DNA from: Paenibacillus sp. FSL M7-0420
Lineage (GTDB): Bacteria > Bacillota > Bacilli > Paenibacillales > Paenibacillaceae
NCBI RefSeq assembly: GCF_038002345.1
Contig: NZ_JBBOCJ010000001.1
Coordinates: 4,340,001 to 4,404,000 of the forward strand
Direction of reading: 5' to 3'
Length of the DNA stretch: 64,000 nucleotides
Shown here: positions 1-12,058 of the stretch, in pieces
How the letters are laid out: every line of letters begins with the position of its first letter
Numbering within the stretch: position 1 is the stretch's first letter
Program-made: the position numbers and the translations under genes
Notes under the pieces: generated by a model
Seen by the model: the letters and a program-made list of their open reading frames with translations, nothing else
What the model was told of the DNA's origin: nothing
Database searches by the model: none

Positions 1-1359
1 GAGAACCAGCGGCCGGTCCGGATACGTTATGGCCTGCACGAACTTGGCAAAGGTCAGGAAGAACCGGTTCGTCTCCTCAGCCGGACTCAGCGGTTCCGGC
101 TCTGGCTGAATCCCGATCCAGGTAGCAAGCTCAGGGATCAATCCCGTAATTACACCGCCGTTGCCGCCAAGCAATCGGGTAAGCGAACGGCTAATCTCAC
201 GCTTATACTCCTCATCCGGGCCCTCCAGCAGCTGGCTGACCAGCCTGCGGAAAGCCTGAATGAGCGCACTGTACGGAATATTCTTATTGTACTGGTCGAA
301 CTTCCCTTCAGCGAACAGCCCCTTCTCCCGGCTGATCGTCCGGTGCAGCTCATGGACCAGCGCGGTTTTGCCAGCACCTGCATCACCGGAGACCAGCATA
401 ACCTGTGAACTCCCGTTAACGCTGCTGCGGAAGGCCGCCTCCAGGGTGGACAGCTCCTGCTGTCTGCCGACTATTTTTTGCGGAATGCGGAAGGTGTTCA
501 GGAGGTCCTCCGTTCCAATCACGAAATCCGCCTGCCCGGCCAGGCATCTCTTCAGATCGGCCTTAATGCCGTGAGCGCTGCGGTACCGGTCCTCCGACGA
601 CTTCTCCATCAGCTTCATAATGACCGCCGACAAGCCCCTGCTGACCCTGCCTCCGGTTGCATTGTAAGGAGAGACGGCTTCCTTCGCAATAATGGAATAG
701 ATCTGCTCCAGCATCTCGAACGATGGATACGGCATAAGGCCGGTCATCATCTCGTACAGGACGACACCCAGTGAATAGTAGTCACTCCGGTAATCAATAT
801 TCCGGTTCATCCGGCCGGTCTGTTCCGGTGAGATGTACAGCAGACTGCCCTCCAGCACGCCGCTGTTCTGGAAATCCCGTCTCTCCTTGGACAGCTTCAC
901 TGCAAGGTCGAAATCAATCACCTGAACAATATCCCGCTCCCGGTTCCAGATGATATTCGACGGCTTGATATCCTTATGGATCACGTTCTGCTCATGTATG
1001 GAGCCGAGAATATCCACAACCTTGACCGCCAGTCTCAGTAAATCCTCTTCCCCCGGCTGCTCCTCCGCCAGAATCCGCTTCAGCGAACGTCCGGCAATAT
1101 CCTCAAGAACCATGACATAGAGGCCGTTCTGCTCCTCGAGCCTCAGGGGACGGATAACCCCTTCTGTGGTGGTGCTAAGCTCAGTAAGCAGCTTATATTC
1201 CTGCTTGAAGCGCATCACCGCTTCGGTTCCGGCAAACTCGGATTTCAACACCTTGAGAATGACCGTTTCCGCAGAGGAAGCCTCCGCGCACCGGTATACG
1301 GCTTTTATAGGATTATCTGAAATGGTCTCCAGGACCTGATAATGGTCATTAGCAATCAT
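1..1359 (-). CDS. Serine/threonine protein kinase-AAA ATPase signalling protein, 3' end outside window
   Basis: The reading frame opens at an ATG (1359) and runs off the left edge without a stop, so only the N-terminal ~453 residues are seen. A kinase-like domain fills about residues 1-265: HKDIKPSN (His128, the HRD position) is followed by IDFDLA where kinases usually have DFG. An AAA/STAND-type ATPase begins near residue 290 with Walker A GDAGAGKT (Lys331). The order kinase then ATPase is that of large multidomain proteins that often end in GAF and histidine kinase or GGDEF modules; that part cannot be seen. The usual glycine-rich loop is not evident near the N-terminus. The gene starts 12 nt after a membrane protein gene, so the two are probably co-transcribed. 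Confidence 0.85.
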   Translation of the reverse strand, partial: MIANDHYQVLETISDNPIKAVYRCAEASSAETVILKVLKSEFAGTEAVMRFKQEYKLLTELSTTTEGVIRPLRLEEQNGLYVMVLEDIAGRSLKRILAEEQPGEEDLLRLAVKVVDILGSIHEQNVIHKDIKPSNIIWNRERDIVQVIDFDLAVKLSKERRDFQNSGVLEGSLLYISPEQTGRMNRNIDYRSDYYSLGVVLYEMMTGLMPYPSFEMLEQIYSIIAKEAVSPYNATGGRVSRGLSAVIMKLMEKSSEDRYRSAHGIKADLKRCLAGQADFVIGTEDLLNTFRIPQKIVGRQQELSTLEAAFRSSVNGSSQVMLVSGDAGAGKTALVHELHRTISREKGLFAEGKFDQYNKNIPYSALIQAFRRLVSQLLEGPDEEYKREISRSLTRLLGGNGGVITGLIPELATWIGIQPEPEPLSPAEETNRFFLTFAKFVQAITYPDRPLVL

Positions 1360-1371
1360 TGTACTCCACCT

Positions 1372-2538
1372 TTAGCCTTGTTCTCCCGTAACTTCAATAT
1401 CGGCATCGAATTTAAATACATAGGCAGCGATCAGCCAGATAATCCAGCAATTCAGCCCAAAGAACAGATAACCGAAATAGCCCAGAACCGGCATCTCGGA
1501 GAAAATATGAAATTTGTCCAGATAAGGCACCGAGTATTTCCAGTAATTCGGATTGGTAGGGGCATCGTCATGGAACCACTCACTGCCAAAGTTCCAGAAC
1601 TCCCAGAAGAAGCCGTTGAACAGCGTAGCCAGCCCTACCAGAATCACCTTGGACCAGTCTCCGTTCTTCACCGGGGTGAAGGGGGTCCAGTAACCGGCAA
1701 GCGCCATCGCTGCGGACAGCATTGGAACCAGCGCAACCCACAGCACCCAGAACAGCAGGTACGGATAATAGCCCATGCCGAAGGCCAGGATCAGCCCCAG
1801 AATATAATAGATGATCAGCCACAAGCGTGATATCCTCAGCTTAGGCCCATGGCTGTAACGGTTGCGGAACAGACGGAAGGTCTTGAGGAGTAAGTACCAT
1901 TCGAAGATGGCCGGAAGGACAGTGGTATAAGATAAGGAGAACCAGAACACATTGCCGAAGTTAGAGAACACTTCATTATTAGGGTAATACCAATTCTCCA
2001 GGACGAAGAAATTCAGGTATTCAAAAGCAAACCAGCTGAAGCAGGACACCACCGCCAGCAGCTGCATCACCCGGGGCTTGCGCGAGATGATCGAGGCTCC
2101 ATGATTTCTCCGGTAGACCAGCCCGTCCAGAATCAGAATAAAGGACCACCAGAGGGGAACAAACGTGTAATGCTCCAGTGAGATAAACAGCTTCACCCGG
2201 GCCCACATCAGGAACCAGCTAAGCGCAAACACCGGCAGGCTCCACCAGAACCAGACAGGGAAAGGGGTGGCCGCCCCCGCCTTCCGGGGTGCCTCCTCCG
2301 TCTTCTTGAAGCCGAACCATCCGGGGAATACCAGGACCAGTGTGATGATCAGGGCCACGACGCAGGCGAGCGAGAAATAGAGCAGGCTGAACCCGGGGTC
2401 AGCTTCGACCTTCTGAGCAGGGAAATCCCCATAACCGGGCGGCATCCCCTTCCATTTCGCCAGACTGCCGAGTAACGGAAGCAGAAAGATAAGTCCGAAG
2501 GTAACGATCAAGAATGCTGTCTTTTTCCATGTTTTCAT
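1372..2538 (-). CDS. Uncharacterised polytopic membrane protein (388 aa)
   Basis: I do not recognise the family. The protein has about ten hydrophobic segments, the first at residues 8-27 and the last near the C-terminus, and is rich in Trp, Tyr and Phe (for example FWEFWNF near residue 310). A charged linker at about residues 75-90 is the main soluble stretch. It is an integral membrane protein, perhaps of the cytoplasmic membrane. It precedes the kinase/ATPase gene by 12 nt on the same strand, which suggests a shared transcript and possibly a sensory or output partnership; that is inference only. No strong ribosome site is seen before the ATG. Confidence 0.75.
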   Translation of the reverse strand: MKTWKKTAFLIVTFGLIFLLPLLGSLAKWKGMPPGYGDFPAQKVEADPGFSLLYFSLACVVALIITLVLVFPGWFGFKKTEEAPRKAGAATPFPVWFWWSLPVFALSWFLMWARVKLFISLEHYTFVPLWWSFILILDGLVYRRNHGASIISRKPRVMQLLAVVSCFSWFAFEYLNFFVLENWYYPNNEVFSNFGNVFWFSLSYTTVLPAIFEWYLLLKTFRLFRNRYSHGPKLRISRLWLIIYYILGLILAFGMGYYPYLLFWVLWVALVPMLSAAMALAGYWTPFTPVKNGDWSKVILVGLATLFNGFFWEFWNFGSEWFHDDAPTNPNYWKYSVPYLDKFHIFSEMPVLGYFGYLFFGLNCWIIWLIAAYVFKFDADIEVTGEQG

Positions 2539-2637
2539 TGTGCAAAACCCCGCTTATGTATGTAGTTGAAAAGTCGAAATTTGTTGATAATCGCTAATAT
2601 TCGATAACACTCCAGTTTATTCCTGCCGGACGCACAC

Positions 2638-2691
2638 AAAAAAATGCCCCACCGTCCACTTCCATGACGTATGGAGCATCTGTGCGGGGCA
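2638..2691 (-). terminator. Rho-independent terminator of the GNAT gene
   Basis: On the minus strand the sequence TGCCCC pairs with GGGGCA across a long stem that also pairs TCCAT with ATGGA, and is followed by a run of seven T. It lies just after the stop of the acetyltransferase gene at 2702. Confidence 0.8.
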
Positions 2692-2701
2692 GCAGAACCC
2701 A

Positions 2702-3163
2702 TTATCCCTTCAAATCCAGCTTCATGCTTAGTGAACGTATCCCGTGCTCTTCTTCCTCTTCACCAAGCGATACGAATCCCTGGGAGGCATAGAAGCCAGT
2801 AGAATTCGGGGAAGAGTTCACCGTGATCTGCGTGCTCCCTCCCGTCCTCATCCGGTTAACCGCATGCCACAGCAGGGTCTTGCCGATCCCGGTGCCCTTA
2901 TACGCATTCTTCACGAACAACAGCGAAATATGCTGATGAATTTGCAGCTCTATAATTCCTGTAACCTCTTGTCCGTTAAGCGCAATGTAGATCTCGTGAT
3001 CCTCCTGCATGCGCTTCGCAATGGCGGCAAGCTCAATGTACCTGTAGAATTCTATAACACCCTGCGCCGAATAATTGGCGGCAATATGTATATCAAACGC
3101 CTCCCGGATCAAGGGGGTGATCCGCTTCTCCTCGCCCGGCAATAACTGTCTGATTGCTGTCAT
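2702..3163 (-). CDS. GNAT family N-acetyltransferase (153 aa)
   Basis: A GCN5-related acetyltransferase, predicted to transfer an acetyl group from acetyl-CoA to an amine of unknown substrate. The acetyl-CoA loop is visible as NAYKGTGIGKTLL (about residues 85-97), followed by a C-terminal TGFYASQGF stretch typical of the fold. Length is normal for the family. The ATG at 3163 is preceded by AAAGGAGA about 8 nt upstream. A terminator follows directly, so it is probably monocistronic. Confidence 0.85.
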   Translation of the reverse strand: MTAIRQLLPGEEKRITPLIREAFDIHIAANYSAQGVIEFYRYIELAAIAKRMQEDHEIYIALNGQEVTGIIELQIHQHISLLFVKNAYKGTGIGKTLLWHAVNRMRTGGSTQITVNSSPNSTGFYASQGFVSLGEEEEEHGIRSLSMKLDLKG

Positions 3164-3304
3164 ACGGCCATTCTCCTTTAGTGTGACTGGTTGCTATAAC
3201 TCTCTAAGGATAGCATAATTCAGGTAAATTTGCCCATTAATAGTTGCAGGTGTCCACTGGATTCCGGCGAATTCTATCTTATTAAATCCATAAAATCTAC
3301 TTAA

Positions 3305-5050
<1,746 letters not shown>

Positions 5051-5082
5051 ACGAACAGATTCCGCTTTTTGCAGAAGATTAA

Positions 5083-6837
<1,755 letters not shown>

Positions 6838-6890
6838 TTCAAAGGTAATAAGGCAAGAGCTATAAAAGCTGATGTCCTTATGGTAACTCT

Positions 6891-7064
6891 CCTTTTCAAA
6901 AGCGGCTTAGGATATGTCGTTTCTTCCCCTGGAAGGACGGCGTATCCTTTTTTGCATGGCCTCGTAACCGCAGCATAAACGCAACATTTCAAATTTGTAA
7001 CCTGATTCCTGATACGCTTACATCCTGTTCTATGTTTTAATTGTAATAATGTTATGTACTTCAT
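6891..7064. repeat. Duplicated intergenic block, copy 1
   Basis: From 6910 to 7064 this block aligns without gaps to 8580-8734 with about 16 mismatches in 154 positions (about 90% identity, counted by eye). It holds a terminator hairpin at its left end, and the AT-rich right part abuts the next gene and may be a promoter. It lies between the second collagen-like gene and the isomerase-like gene. Confidence 0.85.
6910..6953 (+). terminator. Terminator after collagen-like gene 2
   Basis: GGATATGTCGTTTCTTCC pairs with GGAAGGACGGCGTATCC around a CCT loop, followed by six T. Several positions differ from the second copy at 8580 but pairing is largely kept. Confidence 0.8.
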
Positions 7065-7087
7065 GTAATTATATGCGGGGTGTATGG

Positions 7088-8014
7088 ATGCAGCGATTTA
7101 TGATAGGCCAATATGGAGGATTTGATTACGGCAAGTTCCACAAGGATTTCAAAGCCGAATTCTATGGAATCGAGGCTTGTTCTTTCCCCTCCGATGAAGA
7201 TTGTCAGACGCTGATTGAAGCAGCACAAAAGCACAGATTCCACACAGGAGTCCATTATCCGCTCCGCGCCAATCCTGCCAGACTAAGAGATGCCCTGTTT
7301 CTCTCACCGGATGATTATGAGCGTTCTGAAGCGTTCCGGCAGATTCAGGAAGAGCTGGATTATATGGTGAAGTTACGCCCGGACTACGTATTATTTCATT
7401 ATCCGAAGCCAGTCATCTTAGATTCACGGGTGGACTGGAGTACTTGGCGATTTGCTGACCGGAGGGAATATATCCATGAGGTTGACCTTTCTCTGAATGA
7501 ACTGATACAGCACAGTAAATATCTCTTTGAATGGCTTAGCCGGAAGGGCCGGGAGTACCGGTTCCAACCTATTTTGGAGTTCGACGGACTGAACAGTTAC
7601 GTTTACCAGCATGATTTTCTGGAACAGCTCTTGCTTGCCTATCCGGATATTAAGCTATGTCTGGATACCGGCCGATTGTATCAGCAGGATAAGCTTGACC
7701 CTAATTTCGATGCCCGTGCCCTTCTGAGAAAATACACCAAGTATGCGGCATTGATCCATCTGTCGAATGTTCAGATTAACGAAGCCATCCAGCACGGCCA
7801 TTACCCGGTCCTACCGGAACTAAACACCGGGGAGGGCTGGGCCCCGATCGAGGACTATCTGAGCATCATCCGTGAGGAGAACAGCGAAGTGAAAATCATG
7901 TTCGAGCATCGCTCAGGCCTCATCTCCGCGCAGGATCTGAACCGGTGTTATGCTTGGGTAGATCATATCCTCAACGGAGTCCCCGAGAATCCACCGGCTT
8001 CGCCAGCACGATGA
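7088..8014 (+). CDS. Sugar phosphate isomerase/epimerase-like TIM-barrel protein
   Basis: The protein (about 308 aa from the ATG at 7088) has the look of xylose-isomerase-like TIM-barrel enzymes of the AP endonuclease 2 superfamily. Candidate metal ligands lie on strand ends: LFHYPKP, ILEFDGLNS, KLCLDTGRL, ALIHLSN and IMFEHRS. The substrate is unknown. An in-frame ATG at 7049 would add 13 residues but lies inside the duplicated intergenic block, so the later start is preferred; its ribosome site (GGGG) is weak. The gene appears to be transcribed alone or with the VOC gene that follows 102 nt downstream. Confidence 0.7.
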   Translation: MQRFMIGQYGGFDYGKFHKDFKAEFYGIEACSFPSDEDCQTLIEAAQKHRFHTGVHYPLRANPARLRDALFLSPDDYERSEAFRQIQEELDYMVKLRPDYVLFHYPKPVILDSRVDWSTWRFADRREYIHEVDLSLNELIQHSKYLFEWLSRKGREYRFQPILEFDGLNSYVYQHDFLEQLLLAYPDIKLCLDTGRLYQQDKLDPNFDARALLRKYTKYAALIHLSNVQINEAIQHGHYPVLPELNTGEGWAPIEDYLSIIREENSEVKIMFEHRSGLISAQDLNRCYAWVDHILNGVPENPPASPAR

Positions 8015-8116
8015 AGGCACAGCCCGCCCCGAATATTTGTGAATGTGCAGGCACATGATACAATGTGACCGTAATGTGGTGTTTGTCCCATGATTAACTT
8101 TAGAGGAGTGAAGACT

Positions 8117-8542
8117 GTGGCAATCAATGTGTACCTGAATTTCAATGGCAATACCCGAGAGGCTGTAGAATATTACGCTGAAGTGTTCGGGACCGAACCT
8201 CCGCATATCATGACCTTCGGCGAGGCTCCGCCAGATCCGTCCCATCCTGTACCGGAAGAAGCCAAACACCTCGTCATGCACGCCAATCTGATGATTGCCG
8301 GCAGCCCGGTCATGTTCTCTGACGTATTCCCCGGCATGCCGTTCACGGAAGGGAATAATATCAGCCTAACGGTGACGGATACAGATGAAGAGAAGATTCG
8401 TCTCTGGTTCAATAAACTCAAAGAAGGCGGCACTGTACACATGGAACTGCAGCAGACCTTCTGGAGTAAGGCCTACGGGAACCTGAAGGACAAATTCGGT
8501 ATCCACTGGCAGCTCAGCCATGACAATGGCCAGAACGGCTGA
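8117..8542 (+). CDS. VOC family (PhnB-like) protein (141 aa)
   Basis: A glyoxalase/bleomycin-resistance fold protein of the PhnB/3-demethylubiquinone-methyltransferase-like subgroup. Typical features are the N-terminal YLNFNGNTREAVEYY, central LMIAGSPVMFSDVFPG and C-terminal FWSKAYGNLKDKFGIHWQL. These proteins bind a metal or small ligand, but the reaction here is unknown. The GTG at 8117 is chosen because GAGGAG lies 8 nt upstream; an ATG at 8090 overlaps that site. A terminator inside the duplicated block follows the stop. Confidence 0.85.
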   Translation: MAINVYLNFNGNTREAVEYYAEVFGTEPPHIMTFGEAPPDPSHPVPEEAKHLVMHANLMIAGSPVMFSDVFPGMPFTEGNNISLTVTDTDEEKIRLWFNKLKEGGTVHMELQQTFWSKAYGNLKDKFGIHWQLSHDNGQNG

Positions 8543-8558
8543 AGCCCTTAGGGAATTT

Positions 8559-8734
8559 CCTTTTCACAAAAGTGACTCAGGATATGACGGTTCTTCCCCT
8601 GGAAGGACCGCATATCCTTTTTTGTATGGCTTCATAACCGCAGCCTAACCGTAACATTTCAAAGTTGTAACCTGATTTTTAATGCGCTTACATCCTGTTC
8701 TATGTTTTAATTGTAATAACGTTATGTACTTCAT
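8559..8734. repeat. Duplicated intergenic block, copy 2
   Basis: The partner of 6891-7064. The left end holds the terminator of the VOC gene. The right end runs to 24 nt before the CBS-domain start codon and is nearly identical in both copies from TTACATCCTG onward. A weak promoter-like pair (TTGTAA, 17 nt, TTACAT) is present in both. Confidence 0.85.
8580..8623 (+). terminator. Terminator after the VOC gene
   Basis: GGATATGACGGTTCTTCC pairs with GGAAGGACCGCATATCC around a CCT loop, followed by six T. Confidence 0.85.
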
Positions 8735-8757
8735 CCTACTGTAAAGGAGACTAACCT

Positions 8758-9162
8758 ATGGAAATTTCCTCATTTTTGCTGCCCAAGGATCAGGTTGCGT
8801 ACATTACCTCCTCGATCTCCATGCGGGAAGCGCTGGAACAGCTGGAGAATCATTATTATTCGGCCATTCCGATTATTGACGATGCCGGTAAATATGTTGG
8901 GACCTTGTCGGAGGGCGATCTGCTATGGAAGCTGAAGAACACCGACGGTCTAAGCTTCGCGAATATGAACGAGGTGACCGTCGGCACCATTCAGCGTCAT
9001 GTGCATAACGAGAGCGTCGAGATCCACGCGCAGATGGAGGATATGCTGACCCTGGCAGCAGACCAGAACTTCGTTCCGGTAGTGGACGACAGCGGAATCT
9101 TCCTCGGTATCATCCGCCGCAAGGACATCATCGAGTATTACACACGCAATATTACGGATTAG
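8758..9162 (+). CDS. CBS-domain protein (134 aa)
   Basis: Two CBS motifs form one Bateman module: the first covers about residues 8-60 (YYSAIPIIDDAGKYVGTLSEGDLL) and the second about 75-130 (NFVPVVDDSGIFLGIIRRKDII). Bateman modules bind adenine nucleotides and act as energy or ligand sensors. There is no attached effector domain, so the target is unknown; the size matches small CBS proteins of Bacillus such as YkuL/CcpN-linked types. The ATG follows AAAGGAG by 8 nt. Expression is probably driven from the duplicated intergenic block just upstream. Confidence 0.85.
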   Translation: MEISSFLLPKDQVAYITSSISMREALEQLENHYYSAIPIIDDAGKYVGTLSEGDLLWKLKNTDGLSFANMNEVTVGTIQRHVHNESVEIHAQMEDMLTLAADQNFVPVVDDSGIFLGIIRRKDIIEYYTRNITD

Positions 9163-9209
9163 CCTCATACCGCCGCTTACGTGGGCGAGGGATTCATCCG
9201 CAGCAACAG

Positions 9210-9248
9210 CAAAGGCAGGGCTGTCCTCTGGAGGGCGCCCTGCCTTTG
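9210..9248. terminator. Bidirectional hairpin between CBS and STAS genes
   Basis: CAAAGGCAGGGC pairs perfectly with GCCCTGCCTTTG (12 bp) between two convergent genes. The A/T runs at its edges are short, but position and symmetry suggest termination in both directions. Confidence 0.7.
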
Positions 9249-9262
9249 TTCGAGCCGGAAGT

Positions 9263-9550
9263 CTATATAATTTCGAACACATTAGTTAACCGGGTCAGCT
9301 CAAAAATCTTCCGTACATTGTCATTGAGCCCCGTCAGCCTGATGGTGCCGCCAGACTCTGCACATTTCTTGTAAGAGCTGACAATCACTCCAAGTCCGGT
9401 ACTGTCTATGAACTGGCAGGCTCCAAAATCAAGCAGGAAGCGGGAATGGCCCTCAAGAATATACCCCCGTACTGTTTCTCTGAAATGACCGGCTTCCTCA
9501 ACTGAGAACAGCTCCGGCATCTCTATGATCATCTCACTCAAGCTACTCAC
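9263..9550 (-). CDS. STAS-domain anti-sigma factor antagonist (RsbV/SpoIIAA-like)
   Basis: A single STAS domain of about 95 residues. The phosphorylation loop reads QFIDSTGLGVIVSS, with Ser near residue 50, as in SpoIIAA and RsbV. Such proteins, when unphosphorylated, bind the partner kinase and release its target. The GTG at 9550 overlaps the stop of the chemoreceptor gene; a TTG at 9541 with AGGGGTG about 7 nt before it is at least as likely. It is the last gene of a four-gene operon that also encodes the phosphatase, the kinase and a chemoreceptor. Confidence 0.9.
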   Translation of the reverse strand: MSSLSEMIIEMPELFSVEEAGHFRETVRGYILEGHSRFLLDFGACQFIDSTGLGVIVSSYKKCAESGGTIRLTGLNDNVRKIFELTRLTNVFEII

Positions 9551-11552
9551 CCCTGATTTTAAATTTCTCTACCAGAATCTCCAATTCATTAGCCATGGCG
9601 CTGATCTCCTGGGCGGAGGCGGCAAAATTATTGACCGTTGCCGCCTGCTCTTCCGTAGCACTGGATACATTCTCCGTATTCGCTGCCGCGAGCTCCGAGA
9701 TCGTGCCCATGGAATCAATAAGCTTGATGATCTGGTCTGAGGTAGCTACTTCATCTCTGGTAATATCCAGAATCTCATGCACATTATCCGTAATCATCTC
9801 AACGGACTCTATGATATGGACGAATGCGCGGTCCGTTTCATTCACAATGCTCACGCCACTCTCTACTGCCTCGGCAGCGCCTCTCATCGAATCTACGGCC
9901 CGGGTGATCCGCGAGATCATATCGTTGACCAGATCCGTAATCTCACCGGCATTGGTGTGGGTCTCATCCGACAGCTTCCGGACTTCACCGGCCACAACAC
10001 TGAAGCCCCGGCCATTCTCCCCTGCTCTCGCGGCTTCTATTGCCGCATTCAGCGCCAGCAGATTCGTCTGCTCGGCAACCTTATTGATGGTACCGGTAAT
10101 TGCGGATATCTTCTCCGACAACCCGCTGACCGTATACAATAATGCTTCCGTCTCTTTGGTGCTGCTGTGAATCGTATTCATTGCTTCCACGGTATGAATG
10201 ACTCTGGCTCTGCCTTCCTGCGCTGCCTGATGGGTATTGTCCGCATTACCGGAGGTAGCCGAAGCCTTGCTCTGCGCCAGCTGCACCAGACTGGAGAGCT
10301 GCACGAGCACCTGGGAAGCATTGAGGACCGACTGGTTATTGTTCTCTGCACCGGATGCAATCTCCTGGGTACTGGAGCTGATCTCCTGGATAGAGGCGCT
10401 GATCTCCTCCGAAGATGCCGCCATCTCCTCAGACATGGAGGTTAGGGACAGGGAGCCCGCCCTCACCTTCTCAATAATCGCTTCCTGCTTGTCAATCATT
10501 GCGTTGAACGATTCACTCAGCATTTGCAGCTCATCCCCGGATTGAATGGATGTATGAACCGTCAGATCACCGTCACCGGCCAAGCCCATCGCTCTCTCCA
10601 GCTTCAGGATCGGATTTACAATATTCCGGGTGGTGAAGAAGTACGCTGCCAGCATAGCAACGGCGATACAGACCAGGATAAGGATCAGCGTAGAGTTACG
10701 GATTTCAACCGCCGGAGCCATGTAATCCTGCACATTTGCCGTTGTGGCTACAACCCAATGGCCTGCGGGCTGAAAAGAAACATATTTATGTACGCCTTCA
10801 TAGGTGTAAAAGCCATGTGCGCTTTCTCCCGCCTTCATCCGCTGGACCAGCGCACTTAATTCAGCATTGCTGCCGCTGTCCAGATTCTCCTTCAGGACCT
10901 TGTCCTGCTCCGGATGCGAGACGATGAGGCCGGTACGGTCAATCATATATCCGTATCCATGCTCTCCAATCTTCACCTCTGTCACCGGTGAGGCGATATT
11001 CTCAAACAAGGCGGTTCCGATCAGCACGCCTGTAATCTGATCCTTCACCCGCAGCGGTCTGGCGATCGCTACGATGTATTGATTGGTCTCCCGTGACAGG
11101 ATAACCTCACTGACTGCGTCCTTGCCCTGCAGCGCTTCCTGATAGTATGCACGGTCCTTCACATCAGCCCCGGGCGCCTCAGAGCTGCTGGTCATCAGCA
11201 CCCTGCCGTTTGTATCTGCGATAATCAGCGATTCCAATAGCTTGGCGTTATCTTTCTGTACACCGGAAATATAATTAAACGCTGAGCTTTTGAGGGAGCC
11301 CACAGACGGATTCCCGGCAAAATCGGCCAATACGCTATTCTTGCTGGCGATCCCCAGATTCATGCCAACCGCTTCAAGCTCGGCATCCACCGCTTTCGCA
11401 GCAGAAGTAGTGGTTCCGCTTAATTCCTCTTCAATTGTATTCTGTAAGGCACCGGATGCCAGCTGGTAGGATACGTAGCCGGATATGCCCAGCGGGATAC
11501 TGATAATCAGAAATAACAGGATGCTCATTTTAACTTTTAGACTTAATTTCAC
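9543..11552 (-). CDS. Methyl-accepting chemotaxis protein (669 aa)
   Basis: A transmembrane chemoreceptor. TM1 is at about residues 9-31, an extracellular double-Cache-like sensor at 35-280, TM2 at about 283-305, then HAMP, and a long cytoplasmic coiled coil. The signalling tip is intact (NLLALNAAIEAARAGENGRG), so it should couple to CheA/CheW. Runs of Glu/Gln/Ser such as EEMAASSEEISASIQEISSS look like methylation regions. The start is a GTG (11552) with AAGGGGAG 6 nt upstream. It is placed between an RsbW-like kinase gene and an RsbV-like gene, which is unusual and suggests cross-talk with partner switching. Confidence 0.92.
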   Translation of the reverse strand: MKLSLKVKMSILLFLIISIPLGISGYVSYQLASGALQNTIEEELSGTTTSAAKAVDAELEAVGMNLGIASKNSVLADFAGNPSVGSLKSSAFNYISGVQKDNAKLLESLIIADTNGRVLMTSSSEAPGADVKDRAYYQEALQGKDAVSEVILSRETNQYIVAIARPLRVKDQITGVLIGTALFENIASPVTEVKIGEHGYGYMIDRTGLIVSHPEQDKVLKENLDSGSNAELSALVQRMKAGESAHGFYTYEGVHKYVSFQPAGHWVVATTANVQDYMAPAVEIRNSTLILILVCIAVAMLAAYFFTTRNIVNPILKLERAMGLAGDGDLTVHTSIQSGDELQMLSESFNAMIDKQEAIIEKVRAGSLSLTSMSEEMAASSEEISASIQEISSSTQEIASGAENNNQSVLNASQVLVQLSSLVQLAQSKASATSGNADNTHQAAQEGRARVIHTVEAMNTIHSSTKETEALLYTVSGLSEKISAITGTINKVAEQTNLLALNAAIEAARAGENGRGFSVVAGEVRKLSDETHTNAGEITDLVNDMISRITRAVDSMRGAAEAVESGVSIVNETDRAFVHIIESVEMITDNVHEILDITRDEVATSDQIIKLIDSMGTISELAAANTENVSSATEEQAATVNNFAASAQEISAMANELEILVEKFKIRGE

Positions 11553-11573
11553 TGGACTCTCCCCTTATTGTGT

Positions 11574-11966
11574 CTATGAGGAACAGATACTCTTGCTGAT
11601 GTACATCGTATGTTGTATCATCTCTGCACTGTCCGAGAAGCAGCGGATCAGATACAAGCCCCGGCCCCCTTCATCCATCAATTCATGGTTCCCGATAGCC
11701 TCGGGGAACACCACCTTGCCGTCCCCGGCCCCCGAATCCTCAATCTGAAGCTTAAGCAGCTGATCCATAAGCAGATAACGGATGGTAATCGGTTTGCTGC
11801 AATCGCTGAGGTTCCCGTGATAATAGGCATTGGTTACCGCTTCGATCAGAATCAGGCGGATATCAAAAGCATAGGCTTCGAGGTCAAGCTCCTGAATGAT
11901 GCCGTCAATGATCATCTGATGATGCTCCAGACCGTGAAGCATCACTTCCTTATGAATAGCTTCCAT
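11574..11966 (-). CDS. Anti-sigma factor serine kinase (RsbW/SpoIIAB-like, 130 aa)
   Basis: A GHKL ATPase of the anti-sigma kinase type. The N box is EAVTNAYYHGN, the G1 box IEDSGAGD and the G2 box DEGGRGLYLIRCFSD. Such kinases phosphorylate a STAS antagonist on Ser and sequester a sigma factor or another target. Its substrate is probably the STAS protein encoded two genes downstream. No sigma factor gene is adjacent, so the final target is unknown. The ATG follows AAGGAGTGAGTC. Confidence 0.88.
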   Translation of the reverse strand: MEAIHKEVMLHGLEHHQMIIDGIIQELDLEAYAFDIRLILIEAVTNAYYHGNLSDCSKPITIRYLLMDQLLKLQIEDSGAGDGKVVFPEAIGNHELMDEGGRGLYLIRCFSDSAEMIQHTMYISKSICSS

Positions 11967-12058
11967 GACTCACTCCTTAAAGGTTCTGTAATCGCTCCTT
12001 TGCTGATGCTCCTGCTTGACACTCTACCTCCTCATTACAGCAGAGCAATCCCCGTCCG

